This document shows positions 14,660 through 21,639 of a DNA stretch of 21,639 nucleotides, piece after piece. Numbering within the stretch: the first letter of the stretch is position 1; every line of letters begins with the position of its first letter. A program made the position numbers and the translations under genes. The stretch is from positions 1-21,639 of the forward strand of contig CAYRYU010000115.1 in the NCBI GenBank assembly GCA_964428355.1, read 5' to 3'. A model generated the notes under the pieces. The model ran no database searches and was not told the DNA's origin. It saw only the letters and a list, made by a program, of their open reading frames with translations. Source of the stretch: CAYRYU01 sp964428355. GTDB taxonomy: Bacteria; Muiribacteriota; Ozemobacteria; Ozemobacterales; Ozemobacteraceae.

Positions 14660-15691
14660 TCAGGGGAGGGGGATGATGCGGGCGCCGTTTTCGGTTCCGA
14701 CAAGGAGCCTGCCGCTCCCGTTCAAATTCCGGGAAAAGCAGAGGCACCGGATCTCCTGAAGGAGCCCTCCGTTAGCTATTTTGACGGGATTCGAGACCCT
14801 TCCGTTCTCGAGCGCTTGGAGCCCGTTGTCCGTTCCGAACCAGAAACGCCTTCCGTCGCTCACGATCGATTTCACCGGGAAAGTGAGGACCCCCTCCTTG
14901 CGCCCGAAGACCTTCCAGCCGTCTCCGGCGGGAACAACCACCCCCACATCGGTTCCTGCGACGATCTTTCCCGCTCCGTCAGGCACAAGCGCGAACGCGG
15001 CCTGGGCAGGGAACTCCTTTCCCCCATTCCAATTCTGGAAGGAAGCCCCCCCTTTTTTCGAGGGATCGAACCGGCTCAGTCCCGTCGACTGTCCCACCCA
15101 GATCGAATCGCCACTCTCGACCATGGCGAAAACCTCCCCGGGAAGAAGCCCGTGCTTGACCTTGATCCCACCGAAGAGACGAAGGGTCTTTTTCCCATAC
15201 TCGTGACCGACGTACTGGTCGATTCCCCGCTCCTCGTAACCGATCCACAGCCGGTCCTTGCCATCGGCAAGAAGGCAGGTGACCAGTTCGGAAAGCATCT
15301 CGTTCAGCCTGGGATGATATTGCGTCCATTCCTTGCCGTCGAACCGGAAAAGGCCCTGCCCGGCAGCCGGATTTCTGACCCCGAGCCAAAGATGTCCCTG
15401 ATAGATCAGTGCGCCGGGAAACTCCTCGACCTTGAAGGGAGAGTTGCTCCGATCGAACCACGACTTCGTTCCGTCGGGCTTTTCCCACAGGACACCGGCT
15501 CCGGTTCCCCAGACCACTCCTGCTTCACCGGCCCAGATCGAATCGATCCGGGTTTTCGACAACTTCTCGTCGGACGGAAGGGTGACCGTGATCCCCGGGA
15601 GATCGAAGGTGTCGGCGGCCCCGCTCCGCAGAGGAAGAAGAATCGAGATCAGAACAACGAAAATGACCGCGATGGTTCGTCTTAAGTTCAT
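14660..15691 (-). CDS. Exported beta-propeller protein 1 (two-component-regulator-propeller type)
   Basis: A 343-aa protein. ATG at 15691 (with AAGGCGG upstream) begins a Sec signal peptide (MNLRRTIAVIFVVLISILL and then LPLRSGAA); the longer frame upstream crosses a terminator and is rejected. The rest is a series of short beta blades of the Reg_prop kind: KDRLWIGYEERGIDQY, SGDSIWVGQSTGLSRFDPS, AGKIVAGTDVGVVV, GRRFWFGTDNGLQAL and SGRLLVGTENGARII. Each blade has the pattern aromatic-(I/F/V)-G-x-x-x-G-(L/V). Such domains usually form the sensing part of hybrid histidine kinases, but here no kinase or membrane segment follows, so it is a free periplasmic or surface propeller. It is similar in plan to propeller protein 2 (20416-21546). 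Ligand or partner unknown. Confidence 0.8.
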   Translation of the reverse strand: MNLRRTIAVIFVVLISILLPLRSGAADTFDLPGITVTLPSDEKLSKTRIDSIWAGEAGVVWGTGAGVLWEKPDGTKSWFDRSNSPFKVEEFPGALIYQGHLWLGVRNPAAGQGLFRFDGKEWTQYHPRLNEMLSELVTCLLADGKDRLWIGYEERGIDQYVGHEYGKKTLRLFGGIKVKHGLLPGEVFAMVESGDSIWVGQSTGLSRFDPSKKGGASFQNWNGGKEFPAQAAFALVPDGAGKIVAGTDVGVVVPAGDGWKVFGRKEGVLTFPVKSIVSDGRRFWFGTDNGLQALENGRVSNPVKIANGGLLQEIRCLCFSRNLNGSGRLLVGTENGARIIPLP

Positions 15692-15751
15692 GGATTTCCG
15701 CCTTTTCGAGTCGTTGGTTTTCCGCTCCCGCGGAGGGGATGGGTTTCGGAG

Positions 15752-15776
15752 AAAAAAAAGGGCGGCACAGCCGCCC
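15752..15776 (-). terminator. Intrinsic terminator after the large secreted protein gene
   Basis: Perfect 7-bp GC stem GGGCGGC/GCCGCCC with a 3-nt loop (15760-15776), followed on the minus strand by eight T residues (15759-15752). It lies about 70 bp beyond the stop codon of the large secreted protein gene and 60 bp before the start of propeller protein 1. The best terminator in the window. Confidence 0.9.
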
Positions 15777-15844
15777 TGGAACACAGATCTCAGGCTCCCC
15801 CTGTCATCAAGGTCAGGGAACAACGGTGTCGGGAAATCCACTTC

Positions 15845-18603
15845 CTATTGCGCGCGGGTTCCCTCCGTTCCGCCGATGTCACGGTTGGAGGTCTTGGAAT
15901 CGGCCACCTGGAGGTTGTAGATCAGGGCGCGGGATTTCTTTTCACCCGTGGTGTTGGCGTTCTCCCAGACCCTGTACTCGATCTGGTACCATCCAGGTTT
16001 CCGGAAGATGTGCATGAATTTGAAGTTGGGATCGAACTTGTACGGATCGCCGGAATTGACACGCTCGAAGTAGTCCGCGGTACGGACGTTTCCGGTCTGG
16101 TCCACGAACTCGAGCTGCTCCGGGCCGACTCGGTTCAGTGATCCGTCGAGAGAATAGACCGTGATCCGGGTTTTTCCGATCCCGCGGAAGGAGGTGGTTC
16201 CGTCTATGTTGTCGTATCCGCCGCCCCCGAGCTGGACGCGGGTGTCCTCGAAAATGGAGGGTCTTCCCGTGGTGGAGCCATCCGGAATCACCGCCAGCGG
16301 TTCGATCTTTCCATCTTCGCGTTCGATCGAGAAGTCGTTTTCGGCGAGGTTGAAGTCTCCCCCGAACTCGTTCGGGCGATACTTTCCGATTGCCCCGGTC
16401 CTCTTGTTCCTGATCACGAGCTTCTCGGTGGCTCGGAGGTTGTCGTCACAGGGGACGGCGATCTTGATTTCCCCGTGGGTCTGAGGATCCTCGATGGTCA
16501 TTTCGGGGATGGGAGGGGAAGCGGGAGTGTCGTCCCGGATGATGATTCCGTCGCGGGTGTTTTCGGTAGAGGGGTTGACCGTCGTCATGTTCCCGCAGCA
16601 GTCCGCGACCACGATCTGAAGGACCTGCTTGGATGTGAAAGCATCGGTGTGGCTCTGGTCGCAGGCGCAAGTGGAGTACTTCGCGGGAAGGATCAGGCGT
16701 TTTTCGGCGAGAATCCACTTTCCCTTCTTGATCGCGATGCCCTTCTTCTCGGTCACCCATTCCTCGTGGACCTTGGGGTTGTCCTTCTCGAGCTTCTGGG
16801 GGCCAACGCAGTAGGAACCACGGTCGGAATCATAACCGGCGGGAGCGAAGCGGTAGAAGGTGCGATCGTTCCTGATCTTCATGCTCTCGGGGCTCTGGAT
16901 GGCCTGTTCGAGAGCGGTCAAAGCCAACATCGCCTTGGCGGCGGCCCCTGTTTTGCGGATGCTCAGATCGGCCTTGAGGTTCTGGAACACGGTGCACTCG
17001 GCCATGGAACCTTTCTGCCAGGCCGCGTTCAGCTGTTCGGTGTTGAACTTGGCATTCTTTCCCTTTCCGTCAAGGCCAAGGGTGCAATAGACCACGCCCA
17101 TTTCCCAGGATGGAATGCTGTTGCTGCTCCAGGCGTTCCCGTAACGCGTGGTCACATAATCGATGATCTCGGTCGAATTCTTGTTCTTCCAGTAGGGGTG
17201 GCCGTTTGCATACCATTCCGGCTCGCGGCCCTTCTGCGCGCCGCAACAATAGGGACCGAATTCATAGTTCGAACGGACGTAGAAGAAGTGGAGGTAGGGA
17301 AGGTTGTAGGTTGGATGCTCGTTGTCGCCGTAGAAGGGGTTCTCGACCTTGTAGATGTCGGCGTTTCCAAGGTAGTATTTGAACTTGGCGTTCATCTGGT
17401 CGGACTTGGCGTTGGCCTCGACGTTGTCATCCTCGTATTCGATCGTCACGCCTCCCTCGAGAAAACCACCGATCGAGCCGTGGTATGTTTCCCCGCGAGA
17501 ATCCTGGGGTTTCCCCTCGGGTTTCTTGTAATCCTCGACGTAGCAGAGGGTGTACGCGGAGCAGGGCCNNNNNNNNNNNNNNNNNNNNNNNNNNNNNNNN
17601 NNNNNNNNNNNNNNNNNNNNNNNNNNNNNNNNNNNNNNNNNNNNNNNNNNNNNNNNNNNNNNNNNNNNCCCTCGGGTTTCTTGTAATCCTCGACGTAGCA
17701 GAGGGTGTACGCGGAGCAGGGCCCAAGCGTCCAGACCGGCTTGTACGGATCGGGAACCGGGTTTATCACCTCACCCTTCTGGAACGCATCATCTGCGGGA
17801 GCCGCGTTGAGGGTGATGGCTCCCTTGAGGACGACGTCAGGGTCGGGAAGATCGGCGGAATCGAAATCGCCTTCCGGATACCCGGGGCCTTCGGGAGCCG
17901 GCGTGGATCCGGAACCGACATCGATCTCGGCCCGTTCGAAAGTGAGCTTCATCCCGACCTGCTGGAGGATCGAGGATTCCGCAACCTGCGTGTTTCCCTG
18001 GACCCCCGAGTCATAGACCGTCGTATGGCGGTTGACAAAGACCTTCTTCTCGGACAGGCCGTCCGGGGCGATCGCCTCGAGGGCGAACCGCTCGATGAAC
18101 GGAACCACTTCGGCTTCGAGATAGGTCTGCTTGAAAAACGGTGACCAGGGATCCACTCCGGACTTCCCGGTGACGTTCCCACCATCTGTGTCGCCCGGGC
18201 TCGTCTCGAAAATCCACTGGTAGCGAACATTCCGGAAGACGTAGTATTTCTTCGGTTCGACCGTCCAGTCGGCAACGATGAAGGGGAATCGGTCACGCGT
18301 GGTGCCGTTGTTCTTGTAGATTTTCGCCTTCCGGCCGTCGAGGACGTTTCCGTGAAGGCGCTCGACTGGAGGGGGTTCCATCCAGGGACACCAGACCGCG
18401 ATCGATGCTTTTGGGATCGTGATCATCTTCGCGGGACGCCGAACCTCGTTCGTTTCCATCGTGATTCCCGAAATGAGGGTGATCCGACTGGGGAGGAACT
18501 TGTCATCGTTAGGCACCTTGGAACAATCCGTAGCCCAGGCGGCCCCTCCAAGCAGCCCGACACAAAGGACCAAAAAAAGAACTCGCTTCCCCGAAAGATA
18601 CAT
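15845..18603 (-). CDS. Large cysteine-rich secreted protein of unknown function (interrupted by a false gap)
   Basis: I do not recognise the family. ATG at 18603 has AAGGAGG six bases upstream, the strongest ribosome site here, and opens a Sec signal peptide (MYLSGKRVLFLVLCVGLLGG, then AAWA). Drawn as is, a 100-N gap breaks the frame at 17569-17668. Removing the gap and one copy of the duplicated 55-mer gives 2604 bp, exactly 868 codons without an internal stop, and the join reads CYVEDYKKPEGKPQDSRGET. The product is therefore one 867-aa protein. It holds 14 cysteines (an even number, including CC twice and CAC), suggesting disulfides in an oxidising compartment, many Tyr/Trp/Asn, and beta-rich C-terminal segments ending with an Ig-like stretch (KPGWYQIEYRVWENANTTGEK). 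No membrane anchor or sorting tail is seen. It is flanked by its own -24/-12 promoter candidate and intrinsic terminator, so it is probably monocistronic. It could be a surface-layer, appendage or secreted substrate protein. Confidence 0.85.
17569..17668. other. Assembly gap (100 N), artefactual, inside the large secreted protein gene
   Basis: Positions 17514-17568 and 17669-17723 are the same 55-mer. Collapsing them restores one uninterrupted reading frame through the whole 867-codon gene, which is strong evidence that nothing is missing here. Annotated as drawn, the gene would wrongly appear as two partial genes. Confidence 0.95.
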
Positions 18604-18694
18604 GGGCCCCCTCCTTTTTCAATTCACCCTTGAAAGATCGCTCCGCTCGAGGACTATTCCTGATGATGGGAAATCGTCACGGCGAAGCTGATGA

Positions 18695-18710
18695 TGCAAA
18701 AATCATTCCA
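18695..18710 (-). promoter_or_regulatory. Sigma-54 (-24/-12) promoter candidate
   Basis: The minus strand reads TGGAATGATTTTTGCA. Against the consensus TGGCACG-N4-TTGCA it keeps the TGG, the A and G of the -24 box and all of TTGCA, and GG and GC sit at the required 12-bp offset. Transcription would start near 18684, with a leader of about 80 nt before the large secreted protein gene. I scanned the other intergenic stretches for the same GG-N10-GC pattern on this strand and found no comparable match. Confidence 0.7.
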
Positions 18711-18832
18711 TCTCCTGGAGAGATATGGGGGAGGGGAAGGTCTCCCTGCAATCCTCCAGGATTTTTCGGCCTTTCAACCCAACCAGAGACCAGGGTGATC
18801 GGAAAGGGGGAAGGAGTAAATTTTTCGACGGA

Positions 18833-18850
18833 TGTAAAATTTTTTTTACA
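18833..18850. promoter_or_regulatory. Inverted repeat, possible enhancer-binding site for the sigma-54 promoter
   Basis: TGTAAAA-TTTT-TTTTACA is a perfect 7-4-7 inverted repeat centred about 157 bp upstream of the predicted start of transcription, a usual distance for sites bound by sigma-54 activators. It may instead be an A/T-rich structure after the TPR protein 2 gene. The activator is not encoded in the window. Confidence 0.4.
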
Positions 18851-18927
18851 AACCCCGTCCTCGAATTCTTTTCCAGGGCAAGGAGTCCCCCGTATCACCG
18901 GACCCTTCTTCGAGACGATGGAAGGAA

Positions 18928-20400
18928 TCATTTGTTGATCTCTTTCTCGTTGGCGACCTGGGTTTCAAGGCGCTCGATCGTTTCGGAGATGAAGGCGGAA
19001 TCGGGATGATTCGGGGAAAGAGCCTGGACCTCCCTCAACAACGTCAGCGCCCGATCGGCATCGTAATACAGCCGGTATTCCCGTACCACCATCGGATCCT
19101 CGTTCGAAAAGGGGTTCCCTGGGAATCTGGTTCCCACCCCGCAATAGATTCGCGCTAGGCGGTACCGGGCATCGATGGAGCCTGCCCCGAGGGACACCGC
19201 AGCCTCGTAGTTTGCCACCGCATCGGTAAGGTTCCCCCGCATCTCGTTGAACAGTCCCTCGTTGAGGTAGACCTCGGGGTTTTCGGGGTCGAACGTCCTG
19301 ACCGCCTGGAGATGGGCTCTTGCGCTCATATCCCCGTTGTTCGCGAGCAGGAGGGGGATGATCCCCAGGTGTGCCCCGACGCAATCCTTGTCGATCCTGA
19401 GGGCTTGGTTGAAGTAATTCGAGGCCGCAATCGGTTTCCCCATCTCGACCATCATCTTCCCCATCCTGACGTTGTTTGCGGCCGATTCGGGATCGGCGGA
19501 ATAGGCTGAATCGAACTGGGTCTGCGCCTCAGTCTTCTTTCCAAGCTTGAGCAGGGCAAGGCCGTTTCCCCACATGGCCCTGAGACCTTTCGGATTGTTC
19601 TCCAATGCCTGCTTGAACCAGGCCATTGCGGCTCCAAAACGTCCCCGGGCGAGTTCGCACTCCCCGAGAGCGGCGAGAGCCTGGAAGTTTTTCGGATTCG
19701 ATTTCAGGTAGCCCTTCAGAAGGGTCTCAGCCGAATCGAATTGGTAGGGCTCGACGAGGAAGAGGCTTCTCGAATATGCAATTCCTTCCTCTTCACCTAG
19801 AACACCCTTCCTGAGGTCCTTGAGTTCGGAAAGCATATCCCGACCTTCCTTGAGGCGGGTTTCGCCATAATCCATGATCGTTATCCCCGTTCTGGACAGG
19901 ATATCGGGGTTCCCCGGCTGCCTCTTGCCCGCCTCGAGGAACCGGTAGATCGCCTGAACCACCGCTCCCTGGTTTAGAAAGTCGATCCCCTGGCGGAAAA
20001 GCGCGGAGGCCTGAGGGTCGGAAAGCTTCGGCATCGTGATGGCCGGGGGATTGGAAACGACTCCGGCGGCAGGCGTACCGGCGGCAGGCGTACCNNNNNN
20101 NNNNNNNNNNNNNNNNNNNNNNNNNNNNNNNNNNNNNNNNNNNNNNNNNNNNNNNNNNNNNNNNNNNNNNNNNNNNNNNNNNNNNNNNNNNNNNCCGGCG
20201 GCAGGCGTACCGGCGGCAGGCGTACCCGGCTGGGAAGGCCTTGGAGGGGTTGCGGGTTCGGTTTTCTGGGGATCGCCCTTTTCCTTCCCGGTTTTTGCGC
20301 CTTTCTGGGGACCCGCATGAACCGCGGAAAAGAGAACCCCGATGAGGAGAAGACTGAAAACAGAGAGAGCCGCGGATCTTCGAACTTTGAATCCGATCAT
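18928..20400 (-). CDS. Exported TPR protein 2 with Gly-Thr-Pro-Ala-Ala repeats
   Basis: About 490 aa as drawn, including a 34-codon placeholder. The N-terminal Sec signal peptide (SAALSVFSLLLIGVLFSAVHA) is followed by a Lys/Gly-rich segment, a Pro/Ala low-complexity region with GTPAA pentapeptides interrupted by a gap, and then a TPR superhelix (for example SALFRQGIDFLNQGAVVQAI, GRFGAAMAWFKQALENNPKG, GKPIAASNYFNQALRIDKD). ATG at 20400 is preferred (AAGGAGG ten bases upstream), but GTG at 20406, four bases from the same site, is possible. The ribosome site directly follows the stop codon of propeller protein 2 (TAA then GGAGG), so translation is coupled. Probably a periplasmic or wall-spanning scaffold: the Pro-rich repeat is the kind of extended linker used to cross peptidoglycan. 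Partner unknown. Confidence 0.83.
   Translation of the reverse strand: MIGFKVRRSAALSVFSLLLIGVLFSAVHAGPQKGAKTGKEKGDPQKTEPATPPRPSQPGTPAAGTPAAXXXXXXXXXXXXXXXXXXXXXXXXXXXXXXXXXXGTPAAGTPAAGVVSNPPAITMPKLSDPQASALFRQGIDFLNQGAVVQAIYRFLEAGKRQPGNPDILSRTGITIMDYGETRLKEGRDMLSELKDLRKGVLGEEEGIAYSRSLFLVEPYQFDSAETLLKGYLKSNPKNFQALAALGECELARGRFGAAMAWFKQALENNPKGLRAMWGNGLALLKLGKKTEAQTQFDSAYSADPESAANNVRMGKMMVEMGKPIAASNYFNQALRIDKDCVGAHLGIIPLLLANNGDMSARAHLQAVRTFDPENPEVYLNEGLFNEMRGNLTDAVANYEAAVSLGAGSIDARYRLARIYCGVGTRFPGNPFSNEDPMVVREYRLYYDADRALTLLREVQALSPNHPDSAFISETIERLETQVANEKEINK
20063..20226. repeat. 15-bp in-frame tandem repeat (GTPAA) with assembly gap
   Basis: The minus-strand unit GGTACGCCTGCCGCC encodes Gly-Thr-Pro-Ala-Ala. 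Two exact copies stand on each side of the 100-N gap (20095-20194), and 32 bases on either side are identical. The repeat probably exceeded what short reads could resolve, so the real copy number, and the length of the encoded linker, is unknown. Being a multiple of three, copy-number change would keep the frame. Confidence 0.9.
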
Positions 20401-20415
20401 TTTCACAATACCTCC

Positions 20416-21546
20416 TTATTTTTCCCCGGGCCCCCGGCCCGTCGGATCATTCCCGGGGGATGAAACGTCCCCAACGGGGAAAACGCCTTTTCCATCGATG
20501 TATTCCAGCCAACAACGGGGTTCTTCACCATCCACGGAAGCGAACACCTTCCCATCCATCGTCCCGATCAAAAGACGGTCGTCCGAAGAAACCGCGAGGG
20601 ACTTCCACCCTCGCTCGCGAGGCGCTTCCGCCACGGTTCGGGCTGACCATTCACCGGGGCGGCCGGATGAAATCCTGAAAAGCGCACTGGGACCGACCGC
20701 CCAGAGATCGCCATGCCAGACCGTGAAAGCCTGGATGTTTCCAAAGGTCCCCTGGACCTTTTTCTCCTGCCCCGAGGGAGGGAAAAAGAAAACGCCATCC
20801 TCCCCCGTTCCCACGAAAAGGAACGGATCCCTGGGGATGAGAACATTGACCTCGGGGTTAACCCAAAGTCCGCCCGGGCCGCCTTCATCGGTCGGATACC
20901 GCCACTCGCGAATGCTTCCGTCCCGGAAAAGGAAGATTCCGCCGGATGTTCCGAGCCAGGCTCCCGGAGAGGCTGGAACGATGTCATTGACCCAGGAATC
21001 GGTCAGCCCCTCCTTTTGGCCGATAGGCCGCCAGGTCCCTTGGTTGAGCCAGGCTGCCCCGCTTCCAACGGAACCCAGGAGAAGTTCGTCCTCCCCCAGA
21101 TCGAGGAATCCGTGGAGGTAGGCCATGTCCTTGCCCGGGCTGGGGGTGAATGGCCTCCATCCGCCGGTTTCGAGATCGAACTGCCACAGGCCGTCTCCGG
21201 CTGTTACCGCCCACATACGGTTTCCATCGGGGACAATACGACTGATTCTGTTTCCAGGGGAAGCGGTGTCGGGGGATCCAACGGGAAAGCCCTTTTTCCC
21301 ATCGAACATCCATACCCCGCCCCCGAAGATGCCCAACCAAAGCCTTCCCTTCGCATCGACAGCCATCGACCTGATTACGGTGGAGTATCCTCCATGTTTG
21401 AAAACGGTGTTTTCAGCGAGCAGGGCTCCCTGAAATGAAAGCGAAAAAGCAAGCAGGGGAACGAGAAATGGAAACCAGGCAGGGAGACCGCTTCGATTCG
21501 CCCGGGCGGTTTCAGGCAGCAGTGACCTCGAGATGATGTGTTTCAT
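20416..21546 (-). CDS. Exported beta-propeller protein 2 (two-component-regulator-propeller type)
   Basis: A 376-aa protein with a long N-region followed by a hydrophobic signal (WFPFLVPLLAFSLSFQGALLAE). Blades of Reg_prop type follow: SMAVDAKGRLWLGIFGGGVW, GNRMWAVTAGDGLWQFD, DELLLGSVGSGAAWL, PGAWLGTSGGIFLFRDG, DPFLFVGTGEDGVFFFP, GDLWAVGPSALFRI and DDRLLIGTMDGKVFASVDG, about seven in all, enough for one closed propeller. There is no kinase domain or membrane anchor. ATG at 21546 has only a weak GGA upstream. The gene is followed without a gap by TPR protein 2. It shares architecture, but not close sequence that I can judge by eye, with propeller protein 1 at 14660-15691. A periplasmic sensing or scaffold role is inferred only. 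Confidence 0.8.
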   Translation of the reverse strand: MKHIISRSLLPETARANRSGLPAWFPFLVPLLAFSLSFQGALLAENTVFKHGGYSTVIRSMAVDAKGRLWLGIFGGGVWMFDGKKGFPVGSPDTASPGNRISRIVPDGNRMWAVTAGDGLWQFDLETGGWRPFTPSPGKDMAYLHGFLDLGEDELLLGSVGSGAAWLNQGTWRPIGQKEGLTDSWVNDIVPASPGAWLGTSGGIFLFRDGSIREWRYPTDEGGPGGLWVNPEVNVLIPRDPFLFVGTGEDGVFFFPPSGQEKKVQGTFGNIQAFTVWHGDLWAVGPSALFRISSGRPGEWSARTVAEAPRERGWKSLAVSSDDRLLIGTMDGKVFASVDGEEPRCWLEYIDGKGVFPVGDVSSPGNDPTGRGPGEK

Positions 21547-21591
21547 TTCCAGGAGGGGAAGGGAAAAGTCGATCCGGCTTTCCGGCGGGGA

Positions 21592-21639
21592 TCACGGATT
21601 CTTCCAATGGTCAAGGAAGGTGCCCTCCGGGACTACGCC
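21592..21639 (-). CDS. Possible 3' end of an upstream gene
   Basis: The last 48 bases read, on the minus strand, as an open frame GVVPEGTFLDHWKNP ending in TGA, 45 bp before propeller protein 2. Codon use resembles the neighbours and the spacing fits the operon, but 15 codons are too few to prove coding or name a product. Confidence 0.3.
   Translation of the reverse strand, partial: GVVPEGTFLDHWKNP

Larger units (their letters stand above)
18604..18927. other. 324-bp regulatory intergenic region upstream of the large secreted protein gene
   Basis: No gene is seen. From upstream to downstream on the minus strand: an A/T inverted repeat TGTAAAA-4-TTTTACA (18833-18850), a pair of 6-bp inverted arms GGTCTC/GAGACC about 40 bp apart (near 18739-18792), an 11-bp palindrome TCTCCTGGAGA (18711-18721), the -24/-12 promoter candidate (18695-18710) and a strong ribosome site before the ATG at 18603. 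Its size and content fit an activator-dependent promoter region. Confidence 0.6.

Overview
The window is one co-oriented strip of about 13 genes, all on the minus strand, from a GC-rich diderm bacterium. The outer membrane is inferred from a secretin, several Sec signal peptides and a polysaccharide-export-type periplasmic domain. It looks like a short-read assembly of an uncultured organism: there are five 100-N gaps, and three of them are flanked on both sides by the same 55-mer. I cannot assign a phylum. Gene order below follows transcription, from high to low coordinates.

Envelope block (21639 to 12542): the tail of an upstream gene (possible), a signal-peptide beta-propeller protein, a TPR protein with a Gly-Thr-Pro-Ala-Ala repeat, a large cysteine-rich secreted protein of unknown function (867 aa once a false gap is removed), a second beta-propeller protein and a second exported TPR protein. 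The propeller-then-TPR pair occurs twice, flanking the large protein. That protein has the best-looking promoter of the window, a -24/-12 (sigma-54) match, and its own intrinsic terminator.

Housekeeping block (12496 to 6411): glmS (amino-sugar precursor for peptidoglycan and LPS), mutS2 (truncated by a real gap at its 3' end) and rpoN (sigma-54). mutS2 and rpoN read as one 1351-codon frame only because the N placeholder happens to keep frame; they are two genes.

Type IV pilus / type II secretion-like block (6142 to 147): an export-domain protein with two Ig-like carboxypeptidase-regulatory domains, a type IV prepilin-like protein whose start overlaps the preceding gene, a PilC/GspF inner-membrane platform protein, a PilQ/GspD secretin with an AMIN-like domain, and a GspG-like pseudopilin with an extra C-terminal domain holding a dockerin-like calcium loop. 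The ATPase, prepilin peptidase and PilM/N/O-type parts are not in the window and may lie beyond position 1.

The most unusual non-coding signal is a family of five imperfect palindromes built of 8-10-bp microrepeats in three sequence flavours (CACAGAG, ACGAAG, GCAGAT). Each lies about 20-70 bp after the stop codon of a gene (secretin, pilC, rpoN, glmS, propeller 1). One of them has its arm amplified into a 64-bp tandem array. An 18-bp tandem repeat also duplicates the last codons and stop of glmS.
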